A stretch of DNA of 60,829 bases, from positions 1-60,829 of the forward strand of contig CACYSA010000004.1 in NCBI GenBank assembly GCA_902777015.1, written 5' to 3'. The notes beneath the pieces were generated by a model that ran no database searches, was not told the origin of the DNA, and saw only the letters and a program-made list of their open reading frames with translations. Origin of the DNA: an uncultured Erysipelotrichaceae bacterium (GTDB lineage: Bacteria; Bacillota_I; Bacilli_A; RFN20; CAG-826). This document shows, in pieces, positions 7,705 through 18,400 of the stretch. Each line of letters starts with the position of its first letter. The stretch's first letter is position 1. Made by a program: the position numbers and the translations under genes.

Positions 7705-8460
7705 ATGTGGAAGATTAACAAAAGAGTATTAAAAATCATGTCTGCTACTGGTGTGGCAATCTTTTCGTTAGCTTCCGCTTTTGCTGGAACCTATGCTTGG
7801 TTTGCAATGAATACGGAAGTTAGTGCTTCTGGCATGAGTGTTCGCCTTAATAACGAAGGTAACCTCTTAAGTATATTAACAATCCATAAATGTAATCTTG
7901 CCGCTAGTACTGATAGTAAGTTAGTGTTCTATGAGACCCCAGCTTGTACAGTTTCATCAGGCGGTATTAACTATGGTGTAGCACCTGTAATGGATAATTA
8001 CTCCGATTTAAACCAAACTCAACCAATGTTGTTGCTCTTTGGCTTTAATAATGGCACCAGTGAAAGTGATATTGTTATCAAAGCGAATTCGGATAATGCA
8101 CAATATGTTTCAACAATCACAGCTGAAAACATTAGCCATTTCCCATTCTCTACATCTGTACAGTTCAAAAGCGCTAGTTATACTGATGCTACATTCCCGT
8201 TTGATAACGTTCAAAAGTCTTCATTAGGTCAAGAAACATCTTTTGTGACGATTGTTAATAACACATATAACGGCTACACCAGCAATATCAATCTATTCAC
8301 TGGTAACTCTAATAGAACAGTTACTTATGTAGCGGTTATTATGGACTATTATCCCGCTGCTAGAGAAGTATTATTAACCAATAACGTCGGTGTTGATATC
8401 TTGGCGAAAGAAAACAATAACGCTATTGATTTCTATTGCGATTGGATTTTGGAGGTTTAA
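7705..8460 (+). CDS. SipW-type (TasA/camelysin-like) exported surface protein
   Basis: A 251-residue exported protein. A basic start (MWKINKRVLK) and a hydrophobic segment lead into GTYAWFAMNTEVSASGM, the hallmark of signal peptides cleaved by SipW-type peptidases, as in TasA. The mature part is Ser/Thr/Asn-rich and predicted beta-rich. The ATG at 7705 is used because an upstream in-frame codon at 7675 lies inside the riboswitch terminator. The ribosome binding site is weak. It is the first gene of operon 1 under c-di-GMP control. It is a likely minor or major fibre subunit, closely related at its N-terminus to the proteins at 12996 and 24173. Confidence 0.85.
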   Translation: MWKINKRVLKIMSATGVAIFSLASAFAGTYAWFAMNTEVSASGMSVRLNNEGNLLSILTIHKCNLAASTDSKLVFYETPACTVSSGGINYGVAPVMDNYSDLNQTQPMLLLFGFNNGTSESDIVIKANSDNAQYVSTITAENISHFPFSTSVQFKSASYTDATFPFDNVQKSSLGQETSFVTIVNNTYNGYTSNINLFTGNSNRTVTYVAVIMDYYPAAREVLLTNNVGVDILAKENNNAIDFYCDWILEV

Positions 8461-8462
8461 TG

Positions 8463-11400
8463 ATGAATAAGAAATTCAAAATAATCTCCTTAACATCCTT
8501 ATCATTGTTCTCTTTGATATCTTTGGCAACAGCAACTGTTGCTTGGTTTGCGCATCTTCCAGATTTAGCATTTGGTAGTGGCGCTGGCCAAATCAACGTT
8601 GATGCGGGTTCTGAAACATCATATTACGAAAGTGGTTCAGGCAATTCTATTGATGACCCATACATCATTTCAAACAGAAACCACCTTTATAACTTAGCGT
8701 GGTTACAATACATGGGTATATATAACAGCCCAAGCATCGTACAAAAATACTTTAAACTTAAAAATGATATTGACATGACTGGTATTGCTTTACCGCCTAT
8801 AGGTACTGATGAATATCCATTCTTAGGCCATTTTGATGGTAATAATAAAACGTTATCAAACCTAAAAATTGTTAACGATGATCCTACTGTTGATGGCAGT
8901 GAATTTGGTGTTACTAAACCAAGTTCTACAACTTTAGCAGGCACAACGCAGCCAACTATTGTTGGTTTCTTTGGCGTTGTTGGTCAATCACCATTAATCG
9001 ATGATGTGACATATAATTCTTCAATAGTCAGTATCTCTAACTTAACTTTAAACAACATTACAGTTAAGAGCATGACTGATGAGACACTCATCGGCTTAGC
9101 GGCAGGATATGTTGACGGTACTATGAGTGGTGTCAAAATCAGTGGCAATGCTACTTTAGATGTTGATGGTGAAAGCACAACCGCCGCCATAAATTCAATC
9201 ACCGACCATATTTCTGATTATGGCTTAGTAGGCTATAGCACAAAAACATCACGTAGTGGTTCGTACAGCCAAGACATCTCCGCTTTCTACGATAGTGAAG
9301 ATAGTGAAGGCCAAGGTGCTAACTGGGGTGGCTCAATTGCTATTGATGACTTATATGATAGATTAGCCACCATTAAGAGCACTTATACAGTCAAGAACAC
9401 TGCATTTGCTACGGAGATCACTGAAACATACAATAGAGAATTGACTAAAGTAGGATCAACCGCAACTAATACATCTACAACTTACCCTGTTTATGAATAT
9501 AATGAAAACACTAATAAGGGTACTTACAACAATAAAATGGGCGCATTCCAAATGGGTTTAGAACAAGATGGCATCCATTATCTTTCTGGTGGTCACTTTA
9601 CCAAAAAGAAGTATCAATATGCCCACGATGGTTATCAAATTACTGATGGCACAAATTACTTAACTTATGACGGCTCTTCGCTAAGAAATACTACAAATGG
9701 TTCAAATAGCAGTGTTATTACAACATGGCATTTTGTTTTAGTTTCTGGCAACAATTACTATATTAGAACAAATTACAACAGCAGTAGCGACAATCGCTAT
9801 CTTTATAACAATAACGGTACCCTTTCTTTGGGAACAGGAACATCTACTAATTCAAATGCGATTTGGACAATCACACAAGACACAAACGGAATGCAAATCG
9901 TCAATGGTTCCTATCAAATTTATTACACAAATCAATGGTCATTAGTTAGCTCCACAGATAAGGAGATTTATTATATGAAAAGCGGCAGCAACTATATTAG
10001 TGCTGCTAGCGCAAATGGTTCTGTTGTAACAAACACAACTTCAAAAGATGCCGCTGCTCAGTTCTATGTAGAAAGCAGTACTAGTTACCTTTATTTTTTA
10101 AGCAACAATACAGGCAATACAAAAATGTACCTAACTATCTATTACACTTATGGTACAAACATTATTGGTGCTGTTAATAGTCACACTTACGAAGTGCGCG
10201 CTAATCGTTCTACTGGCCAATCAAATTATTATTACCTAACCTATTCAAACAGCACATTATCAACAAGTGTACAAGTTGCTTCTGGTGGTGGATGGTTTTC
10301 AAGCGTTACTTTCAAGCCTACAACGACATATGTTTATTACAGTAATGGCTGGACACATACTCAAACAGACGGAAACGAAATAAATCCAACAGTAGAAACA
10401 ATTCACTTTTCACAATATCGTCTTAACGACACTCTTTCTGGAAACATAGTTATCGCTGATGGTCCTGACGCTTATAATGATGGCAGTGCTTCTAATAACT
10501 ACATGGATTATAGCGGTCAAGATGTCACATATTTCCCTTTAAACGTTAAAGAAGACTTTACACCAGCGGATAACAATACTGGCTACATCATTGGTGGTTC
10601 TTCTTATACGTCTAGCAATACCGATTATGGTGCTGGTACAGTGCGTATCTCTGGTATGTACTCACTTTCAGATAGCATTGGCAACTTTAATAGAAACACG
10701 TATAAATTGTCTAATGTAAGGACATATGATGCAGGTGGTAAAACGACTATTGATGATAACAATCATAACTACCAAAAATATGATTCATCAAAAGAAAAAG
10801 TTGAAAATATGCTTAAGAAGCATAGTTCTGCAAACAAAGTCTATGGATTACACTTCATGGACAATCAAGTCAGTCAAAGCTATTTAGTTACCGCTAGATA
10901 TGCTCAAATTAATACAAGTTATCATACTGATTATGAATTACCAGCTTCATCAATTGACTTTAATCTTAAAGAAAGAGGCTTTGTTAACTTTTTCGCTGGC
11001 ACCTATGGTAGTTTATCTGGTGAAAGTACAACATTGATTGATAGTTTCTTCTCGCTACACTTAATTAGAAGAGACACTAATAATCACATTACTAACATTT
11101 ATGAAATCGAACAAATTTTGTCTGATGGTAATCAAGATCATGCCTATATTTATAAGCTTAGTAATGGTAAATATACCATTCCTTATAGTTACAATGTTTA
11201 CAATCAAAAGGTCAAATATGTAATTGATACTAAGACACCTTTAGGTAATCAATATTCCGAAGAAGAATATACAATGGTGGATTCCTACCCAAATACATAT
11301 TCTGTTGTTTTTGATACATCTTGGATTAAAGTCCATAACGATTTTGACCAACACGTCATGTACTATTTTGAAATTCCTATTAACTGTGGCGAATTCTGTT

Positions 11401-12191
11401 TGGGTTCTGTTGAAAACAGTCACTTTGGTGCTTACCTTGTCTATCTAGATATTGGTGCATTCGCTAGAGATGATGATGCTGTTCATGCGTATAACGTGAC
11501 TACAAACGTTAATTCATTAGCTTTCCCAGATGGCGTTGATTTTGCGGCAGCAGGCGCAACAGGTGCAACTGGTGGCGAAACTTTCTGTGTATATTTGCCA
11601 ACTAATATTACCGGTAGTGTTAGCTTTGCTATTAGCGCGAATGCTATTGATATAGTAGATAGTTCTTCATTAACAACTTATTCATTTAAAGGATCGAAAT
11701 ACAGTGATACTCCTGTTGATAATGCTTTCATTGTAACCGGCGATTCGCCTGGGGCATTAGTGGCTCCTCCGGCAGGTGGAGAACGGCTAATGCATATAAC
11801 AATCGATTGTATTGATGGAACACGATGGAACATCGATATTTTAGATGCGCTCAATGAAAATGGAACGATATTAAGCACATCTTATCCAATGATTAAACAG
11901 GATGGTGTTAACAAAACAGTTAACGACATACCAGAGGTTTTGGGAGAGGTGCTAAATTCAAAAATTAGGACTCTTACTAAGATTGTTTCTCTGACAAGAA
12001 ATACTGGAACAACGCAGTTTGTTAGTACAGCTACATATGATGATTCGACACGAAAAGTAGTGGGTATTTCAATCTCTCAAGAAGATCTTGCAAACACCTC
12101 AATTAGTGTTGGCAACATTGCAACTGGATATACGATATCCATTAATGGCACTAGAGTTAATAATGGTTCGGTTTATCCAACACAAGGTTAA
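8463..12191 (+). CDS. Giant SipW-type surface protein (adhesin-like)
   Basis: A 1242-residue exported protein. The signal region ends TATVAWFAHLPDL. Next come a Gly/Ser-rich linker and a block (SGNSIDDPYIIS, then HLYNLAWLQYMG) that opens a predicted beta-helix or GLUG-like domain. The same block opens the protein at 15446. The centre (about residues 390-640) is very rich in Ser, Thr, Asn and Tyr. GGAGG lies 7 bases before ATG 8463. An ATG at 8460, overlapping the previous stop, is equally in frame. It is translationally coupled to 7705. It probably acts as a matrix or adhesion component. No catalytic motif and no LPXTG sorting signal are seen. Confidence 0.85.
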   Translation: MNKKFKIISLTSLSLFSLISLATATVAWFAHLPDLAFGSGAGQINVDAGSETSYYESGSGNSIDDPYIISNRNHLYNLAWLQYMGIYNSPSIVQKYFKLKNDIDMTGIALPPIGTDEYPFLGHFDGNNKTLSNLKIVNDDPTVDGSEFGVTKPSSTTLAGTTQPTIVGFFGVVGQSPLIDDVTYNSSIVSISNLTLNNITVKSMTDETLIGLAAGYVDGTMSGVKISGNATLDVDGESTTAAINSITDHISDYGLVGYSTKTSRSGSYSQDISAFYDSEDSEGQGANWGGSIAIDDLYDRLATIKSTYTVKNTAFATEITETYNRELTKVGSTATNTSTTYPVYEYNENTNKGTYNNKMGAFQMGLEQDGIHYLSGGHFTKKKYQYAHDGYQITDGTNYLTYDGSSLRNTTNGSNSSVITTWHFVLVSGNNYYIRTNYNSSSDNRYLYNNNGTLSLGTGTSTNSNAIWTITQDTNGMQIVNGSYQIYYTNQWSLVSSTDKEIYYMKSGSNYISAASANGSVVTNTTSKDAAAQFYVESSTSYLYFLSNNTGNTKMYLTIYYTYGTNIIGAVNSHTYEVRANRSTGQSNYYYLTYSNSTLSTSVQVASGGGWFSSVTFKPTTTYVYYSNGWTHTQTDGNEINPTVETIHFSQYRLNDTLSGNIVIADGPDAYNDGSASNNYMDYSGQDVTYFPLNVKEDFTPADNNTGYIIGGSSYTSSNTDYGAGTVRISGMYSLSDSIGNFNRNTYKLSNVRTYDAGGKTTIDDNNHNYQKYDSSKEKVENMLKKHSSANKVYGLHFMDNQVSQSYLVTARYAQINTSYHTDYELPASSIDFNLKERGFVNFFAGTYGSLSGESTTLIDSFFSLHLIRRDTNNHITNIYEIEQILSDGNQDHAYIYKLSNGKYTIPYSYNVYNQKVKYVIDTKTPLGNQYSEEEYTMVDSYPNTYSVVFDTSWIKVHNDFDQHVMYYFEIPINCGEFCLGSVENSHFGAYLVYLDIGAFARDDDAVHAYNVTTNVNSLAFPDGVDFAAAGATGATGGETFCVYLPTNITGSVSFAISANAIDIVDSSSLTTYSFKGSKYSDTPVDNAFIVTGDSPGALVAPPAGGERLMHITIDCIDGTRWNIDILDALNENGTILSTSYPMIKQDGVNKTVNDIPEVLGEVLNSKIRTLTKIVSLTRNTGTTQFVSTATYDDSTRKVVGISISQEDLANTSISVGNIATGYTISINGTRVNNGSVYPTQG

Positions 12192-12210
12192 AAGTGTATA
12201 CTATAGTTGT

Positions 12211-12678
12211 ATGAAAAAAATGTTGAGATTCTTTTCTTTACTATTTGTGGCCATTCCGCTTTCTTGCTCATCAGCAGGTAGTTCTAGCGTACAATCTACA
12301 TCAAATATCTATGACATTATTGATAGACAAAGTATATCTCTTGCAGATTGTTTATCTCAGCCAGAAAACCATTATGTAGTGTATTTTTATTCCGATACCT
12401 GTGCTTCATGTCAAAGGATAAAAGAAAGCGTTGTTACATTTGCTAATTCTAGTGTAGTGAAAACCTACTTTTTAGATACTCAAAAGCCTGAAAACAATAT
12501 TCAAAAATGCTCAATTGACGAGCTAATTGTAGGTGTAAACAACGTTAGTGATTTATACATAGCTGGGACACCTACATTGCTTGAAGTAAAAGATGGTGTT
12601 ACCGTTTCTAATGTTGGTGGAGAGATAAATTGCCTAGACTTACTTGAGACGTTTGCTATAAACGCTAAAGCTGACTAA
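12211..12678 (+). CDS. Thioredoxin-like lipoprotein
   Basis: A 155-residue lipoprotein. The signal peptide ends in a lipobox-like sequence AIPLSC, then a Ser-rich linker. The thioredoxin-fold core has the redox motif C-A-S-C in YFYSDTCASCQRIK and the cis-proline segment AGTPTLLEV. It probably handles disulfides on the outer face of the membrane. It follows the giant surface protein with 19 bases between them and no convincing Shine-Dalgarno site. Cysteine-rich products of the neighbouring operon (for example 13840) are plausible clients. This link is inferred from position only. Confidence 0.82.
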   Translation: MKKMLRFFSLLFVAIPLSCSSAGSSSVQSTSNIYDIIDRQSISLADCLSQPENHYVVYFYSDTCASCQRIKESVVTFANSSVVKTYFLDTQKPENNIQKCSIDELIVGVNNVSDLYIAGTPTLLEVKDGVTVSNVGGEINCLDLLETFAINAKAD

Positions 12679-12681
12679 AAC

Positions 12682-12813
12682 ATTCAACTTTTTTCGAAAT
12701 TGTCAATTTGTCAAAAACTACCACTAATATTCAACTTTTTTCTAAGTTCGGTATATAAAATGGGAACTCATTATAAATAATGTATTGACTACTTGAAACG
12801 GTAGTGATAAATA
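12682..12813 (+). promoter_or_regulatory. Promoter of surface operon 2 with repeated upstream boxes
   Basis: Two copies of ATTCAACTTTTTTC lie at 12682-12695 and 12729-12742. The promoter is TTGACT at 12785-12790, a 17-base spacer and TAAATA at 12808-12813. A shorter copy of the box occurs upstream of operon 1 at 7545. Confidence 0.65.
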
Positions 12814-12818
12814 TATAT

Positions 12819-12995
12819 GTGAGAAAAGAGCAAAACCGGAGTAATCCGGCGACGCAAAACTATAGGGTCTTAGAAAAAAGATAGCCAGCAACCTCAATTG
12901 TTTATAGCAGTTGAGGTTTTATATTCTTTAGTGAGATAGCCAGTTGCCTTACGGGAGAACCCGGCATACTTGAAAAAGGCGATTGGTTTTAATTT
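12819..12995 (+). promoter_or_regulatory. Composite cyclic-di-GMP-I riboswitch with a duplicated 3' arm
   Basis: The GEMM-I 5' half (GAGCAAAA, CCGG hairpin, GACGCAAAACTATAGGGTCT) is followed by a first 3' arm GATAGCCAG at 12880-12888. A hairpin AACCTCAATTG / CAGTTGAGGTT (12890-12900/12908-12918) with a U-rich tail comes next, then a second arm GATAGCCAGTTGCC from 12935. Only the second arm offers TTGC to close P1 with GCAA. It also pairs with AAGGCGATTGG (12976-12986) ahead of TTTT as a terminator. c-di-GMP is predicted to activate operon 2. The coding start is at 12996, directly after the U-run. Confidence 0.88.
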
Positions 12996-13829
12996 ATGGG
13001 GAGCAAAAACAAAACTCGTACTAGGATGAAAATCATTGGTGCAACTGCCACCGCGGTCTTTTCATTGGCCTCTGTTTTTTCTGCTACCTATGCATGGTTT
13101 TCTTCCAACACTTCTGTGTCAGCCACTGGCCCAACAATTAAAGTTCAAACTCCTCCTGAAATAAGCATACATTTATACTTTCTTGATTATTTTGGAGTTA
13201 AAAACACAAATACTTACAAAGATGGTAATTATAATACCGCTTGTGAAGTTTATTCTGGATACGAACAAGCGTCGTTGAATCCAACTTTTACATTGGTAGA
13301 AGATGATGAATCTCTTAGCATTTCTCATTTATGGCCAGCTCATAGGTTGACTTATGCCATTGTTGTAACAAGCGGCACAGTTAGCGATTTCTCAATAGAA
13401 TCTTGGGATGAAAGCACAAACGATAACATCAAAATCAATTCATCTACAAACGTTTCTCTATCTTGGGCAATAAATGTTTATGGCGCCACATATGATGTTC
13501 CAACAATCTATAACGAAACAGAATTAACTGAAGCCCAATCTGTTGCATATGGGTTTTCTAACAATTTCAATGGTGCTGAATTAAGTGACGTTTTCACATA
13601 TTCTCAAAGTGTTACAGAACTTGCCCAGCCAATTAATGTTACATCGATGAATATTACTGAGACGGAGAATTATTTAACCATTCTTTATTTTTCAATAGAA
13701 TTCGACAATACTTCGTCAACATTTTATTCATATGACGAAGAAACAAATTATTATACTCTTGATCCATACGGAGATAGCAATTGCTATCAAGGGCTCGAAT
13801 TAACTGATTTTGTGTTCAAACTTACTTAG
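12996..13829 (+). CDS. SipW-type exported surface protein
   Basis: A 277-residue exported protein with a basic start (MGSKNKTRTRMK). A hydrophobic segment ends SATYAWFSSNTSVSATG, almost identical in pattern to the products at 7705 and 24173. The mature chain is Ser/Thr/Asn-rich, acidic and beta-rich, with no catalytic motif. The start follows the riboswitch terminator immediately. It is the first gene of operon 2 (12996-23799). It is probably a fibre or matrix subunit released by the signal peptidase encoded at 35850. The subunit role is inferred from the signal class and neighbourhood. Confidence 0.85.
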   Translation: MGSKNKTRTRMKIIGATATAVFSLASVFSATYAWFSSNTSVSATGPTIKVQTPPEISIHLYFLDYFGVKNTNTYKDGNYNTACEVYSGYEQASLNPTFTLVEDDESLSISHLWPAHRLTYAIVVTSGTVSDFSIESWDESTNDNIKINSSTNVSLSWAINVYGATYDVPTIYNETELTEAQSVAYGFSNNFNGAELSDVFTYSQSVTELAQPINVTSMNITETENYLTILYFSIEFDNTSSTFYSYDEETNYYTLDPYGDSNCYQGLELTDFVFKLT

Positions 13830-13839
13830 GGAGATAAAA

Positions 13840-15441
13840 ATGAGTTTTTTGGACAAGATTAAAAAAATATTTAGAAAAAAAGAGAGTAACGATGTGAAGG
13901 GAAATAGTCATTCACGTCGTAAATTCATTTTGACAACTCTTTTCTTACTTGTTAACGTAACGGCTGTTGCCGTGGCGACTTTTGCTTGGTTTGCCATACC
14001 AAACGCCGAATCTAATATTGAAATGGTTAGTGGCGATTTGAACGTTAAGATTAGAAAACTTTCTGCCTATAAATATGTTTATCCTTATTATTCAGGTTCT
14101 ACAGATTTCATTAACTATGAAGGAGATGGAACGATAAAACAATATGTACTTGAGGATCATACTTTAATGTATGGTTCTAGCAATATAGATGATTTGACTA
14201 TAAATGTTAACAATACTACTTCTATTAGTCTATCCAACACCGTTAATCACGTTTATTCGAACGCTGTTGATCCGGTTCCGGCCGTTTCCGAAAATGATGA
14301 TCCAACTCCTTTGGATTATAGTGGATTCTCCGAAACATACATTAATTGTCCGGCCGGCACTAATTTCCGTTATTTTATAATTGGTGATAATACTTTCTGT
14401 GGAGATAACCGTGGATGGTCGACAAATAGTGCTATTGCTTTTGCCAATCAAGATGACATTACTGCAGAACATAATGTCACTATTTCAAATGTTGTTATTT
14501 CCGCTGGTTCAAAATTTATATTGTTCGACAAAGCAACAATAAGTGGTGCCACCGCTGATTATTTCACATACAGTACCGCTATTAATTCTACAAATGGTCA
14601 GTTCAAAGTATTGGGTGGTGAAACATCTGGCACATGCATTATGTGCTTAAAGAGTGGCGTTTATTCATTTACCTATTCTTTAAATACGTTAACTATTGAA
14701 CTTCAAAACAGAAGAAATGCTGTTGTGTGTAACAACCCATTAGATCCAACTCTTGTTAGTATTGAATATGCGGGCGGTGGTGTTGATCATAGTACTTACC
14801 AAGAAATGAAAGATTACTTGCCACAAGCTATTTATAATCAAAATACAATGGTGATTTTAGATGTTGAATTAGATTTAAGAAACGTCAATAAAATCAGAGT
14901 TGGATTACAAGTTGAAAGAAATGTCACACCATACCCTCGATGCATTTTTAACCTTGAGGATAAATATGACGATACTTTAAATAATCTAAGAGGTTATCTT
15001 CCAAACGATGCTTCAGAAGAAACGTATAGTTTATATGCATCTGATTTCTATAGTTTTTATGCCTGGTTTACTAATAACGCTTTTGCATCCCTTGATGCCG
15101 CTTGGGGAACAGAACTAAATCCAAGCTTGCATAGAAGAACAGATTATGAGATTGATGATGTCCCTCAATTTACTAAATTTGTAAATAGCGATATTGATGA
15201 CGATGGTGAGGAAGATTACTCATCGGTTGTTGAATGCCCTCTCCATACAGACGGCGATATTGTTATTCCTCCTTGCAATGATGAGGACGATGATTATGAT
15301 TTTTATCATTGTTACATTTGCATTGATTATGATTATGAGTATTCGAATTATTTTATGAATGAAAATCGTTTAGGAAAAACATATCTTCTTTTCCGCGATT
15401 TTGGTTTCCGTTTTACTGGAACACAAGTTTTGGAGAGCTAG
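13840..15441 (+). CDS. SipW-type exported surface protein with acidic, cysteine-containing tail
   Basis: A 533-residue protein. A long basic N-terminus (MSFLDKIKKIFRKKE) precedes a hydrophobic segment ending VATFAWFAIPNAES, a SipW-type signal. The mature part is beta-rich. The last 80 residues or so are unusually acidic and aromatic (DEDDDYDFYHCYICIDYDY) with several cysteines, possibly for metal binding or disulfides. GGGAGA lies upstream of ATG 13840, 10 bases after the previous stop. It is the second gene of operon 2. The function is unknown beyond being an exported component of the c-di-GMP-controlled surface locus. Confidence 0.82.
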   Translation: MSFLDKIKKIFRKKESNDVKGNSHSRRKFILTTLFLLVNVTAVAVATFAWFAIPNAESNIEMVSGDLNVKIRKLSAYKYVYPYYSGSTDFINYEGDGTIKQYVLEDHTLMYGSSNIDDLTINVNNTTSISLSNTVNHVYSNAVDPVPAVSENDDPTPLDYSGFSETYINCPAGTNFRYFIIGDNTFCGDNRGWSTNSAIAFANQDDITAEHNVTISNVVISAGSKFILFDKATISGATADYFTYSTAINSTNGQFKVLGGETSGTCIMCLKSGVYSFTYSLNTLTIELQNRRNAVVCNNPLDPTLVSIEYAGGGVDHSTYQEMKDYLPQAIYNQNTMVILDVELDLRNVNKIRVGLQVERNVTPYPRCIFNLEDKYDDTLNNLRGYLPNDASEETYSLYASDFYSFYAWFTNNAFASLDAAWGTELNPSLHRRTDYEIDDVPQFTKFVNSDIDDDGEEDYSSVVECPLHTDGDIVIPPCNDEDDDYDFYHCYICIDYDYEYSNYFMNENRLGKTYLLFRDFGFRFTGTQVLES

Positions 15442-15445
15442 GATT

Positions 15446-18400
15446 ATGAAAAAAACAGGCAAAGTAATTCCTTCTATCTTAATTGCGTTTTCGACGGTAA
15501 CAATGTGCCTTGCTGTGGGTGCTTCAATCGCGCTTTTTGTCAAACGCGCAAAGAGCAATGGTACAGCTGGTGAAGTATCATTACGATCCTATTATGAATG
15601 TGGTCGTGGGACCCTTGCTGACCCATATGTTATTACACGTCCTCGACATTTATATAATTTATCTAGACTCCAAGCGTTAGGTGTCTATGGTAAAAAAACA
15701 TATTTTGCACTCGGAAAGGTTGATTTAGGTGGTGTAGATTCTAATGGCGTTCCTATGTGCTATGTAGATGAAACTGATCAACAAAAGCCTTATTTAGATA
15801 TGTCTAATTCCAACTCTACTAATAATCCAATCAACGCTATTGGCTCAGAAGCGCTTCCTTTTTATGGTGAGTTCTGGGGCCAAAATTGTGAGATAAAGAA
15901 TTTGAAAGTTTATGCTAGCCCAGAAGATGCTGGTTTATTTGGATATATTGCACATGGTTCGGTTGTGAAAGATTTATTCCTTACTAATGTTACGATTAAT
16001 GCCTCAGGCTACACTGCTGAATATGCAAATCTATATGGCCCGGATAGTACTTTGAGTAATGGCACTAAGTTTATCTACACTCCATACAAAATCGAATTAG
16101 ATGAAAACGATGATCCGGTGACCGTTGTTGATACGGCTAACGTGACAAATTTTGATAAAGATTCTGCTGAATCAAAGGCTGCGTATTTTTATGTTTCTTA
16201 TGAAGATGGAGAAGGTAATCCAGCTTTTAAATATGATTCGTATAATGCTCAAGGAACTATCCCTCCAACAATTAGTATTAATAGTCCTCCAAGTCAAACA
16301 TATACTTACTCATCTTTGATTTCAGGCGATTTAATTAAATATGATGAATCTGGAAACATCGTTCCTAATCTGGAAAGAGTATTTGAATTTTTTGGTAGCA
16401 AAAGACCTGCTAGTGGTTCACCAGGAGAAGATGCAGCTTATCCAATTCAAGCATCTTCAATTGCCTCTTTAATTGTTTCTAGCGTCGACGATTATGGTTT
16501 GAAACATTCAAAAGTAATCATGACTCTTGAATTCGACTTTACGCTTTCATCAAAAAATGCTGATTTTATCAGCATGGACGTTTATGTTGGTAAAGAACAC
16601 AACAATAATATAGGTCTTCTTATTGGTCACTGCGACGGAACCGCTAAAGACTGCTATGTGTGCGGTGGTGCGTTTGAGTTAAATAATGGAGATAGTTCTT
16701 ATTACAAAGTTGCTAACGGCTCAAGTTTAGGTTTAATTGGCCTAGTTGGTGGAACTGTTGAAAATATTGTCGCAAAAGAAGCAGATGTATCATCTGGTTT
16801 TGGTAAAGATATAGGTGTTCTAGACTTTACAACGGTATACAAAGACATTATTAATAGCAATTCTTTTAATGGGTCTCAAACATATAATGGTGGTGAAAAG
16901 GGCGTTACATATAATCCTATTTCCACGTCAAAATACTTGCCATATTTAAGAAAAGATAATTCATCTTCTACGACATATAAATACGTTACTAAAGAAGCTA
17001 ATACTGTCTCTTTTAAAGGTCAGGAAGTTATTTCTAACACGGATTTAGGCGTGTTTACCATTGCTACTGAAGCTGGCACAAGTGGTACAAACGCCGATTC
17101 AGGATTAAGTTTAACTAGTTCGATTGTTAGAACAGAAGACGTTTCTATTGGTGACAACGAAGATTATTATATTTACTATGCTACTGGTGAATATAATCGC
17201 AAAGTTTATGATGATTATGGTGTTACATACGATACCTATCGAGAGGCATTTAATTCGGACAAACCAAACATTATGCTTCCAGGTTATCACTTCCCAAATA
17301 GTGAACAACTGACAAAGGATTCTTTCGATATTCGTGAACAAAGACAAAACTATTTTGTGAGATTCAAATTAGATCCATCTTATCGCAAAAGTAATGGCTT
17401 CTATTTTTCTGATGTTGATCCAGCATCAGATGGTGGAAAATTCATGGCTAATTATTTTAATTATAAGTTGGTAGACCAAAACAACGTTCACATCGCTAAT
17501 GGCAGACCAGAGTGTGGTGTTATGCTTAAAGACAGCATGAACTTGCAGATTAGATCTTTTTCAGCAAGTTTTGGCACTCCTGACTTGTCTTATAGTTCTG
17601 GTGATTCACCTTATGCTTCGTCTTTAACTTCAAATGGCGTTAATTATGTCAGCAATATGGTTAACTTTGAAGTATTAACTGACTTTGCAAATGTTACTGT
17701 TGTTGCTGCTCCTGTTGCTAGCGGTAACGATATTGGCAAAAAAGGAGCTTCTTTGGGTGTTTACAGAATTAATGATGGAACAGGTGAAGAACCAAATGAA
17801 TTTGCTAATGGATTCTATCAAAGGGCTTACAACAAACCTGATTATGCATTCTTTATGCCAGATGACAATCATCTTGCATATTTTGATTATAGAGTTAATC
17901 AAGAACGTTCTGGCGATAATAAAGGCGAGATTGGCGTGTATAGTAGCGCAGGCGCTTGGACAGAAGCAACATATGAGACAAACGCTACTGTTCCAAAGAA
18001 TTATCAAACGGCGAACGCTACTGCACCGATAGAATATGGTTATGAAAGTGGCAAAACTAGATTATTTGCGCATACTTTCTATTTGCCAAGAGGAAGATAC
18101 TATTTAGGTTCTGCTACTGGCACTCATTCAGGCGTATCTTCTCAAACAAATTGTAAAATTTATTACGTGTGTGCTCAAGGCCAAGAAGAAGGCCAATTAG
18201 GCTTTAAAGACAATGTTTTCTCAAGCAACGATGTCGTTGAAAGAATCGATTTTACAAAGGGCCCTCGTTTCAATCCTGATGGTTCAACCAATATTTATTT
18301 AGATACTGTTGATAGATACACTCCAGCTAGTCCTTTGGTTATTAATGAAAAAGCTGTTAGCCATATGCTCCAAAACCAAAGATGCTATGTTGTTTTGGTG

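Noticed and set aside
8463..12191. Sortase-anchored (LPXTG) adhesin
   Set aside because: No LPXTG motif, C-terminal hydrophobic segment or positive tail is present in this or the neighbouring surface proteins.
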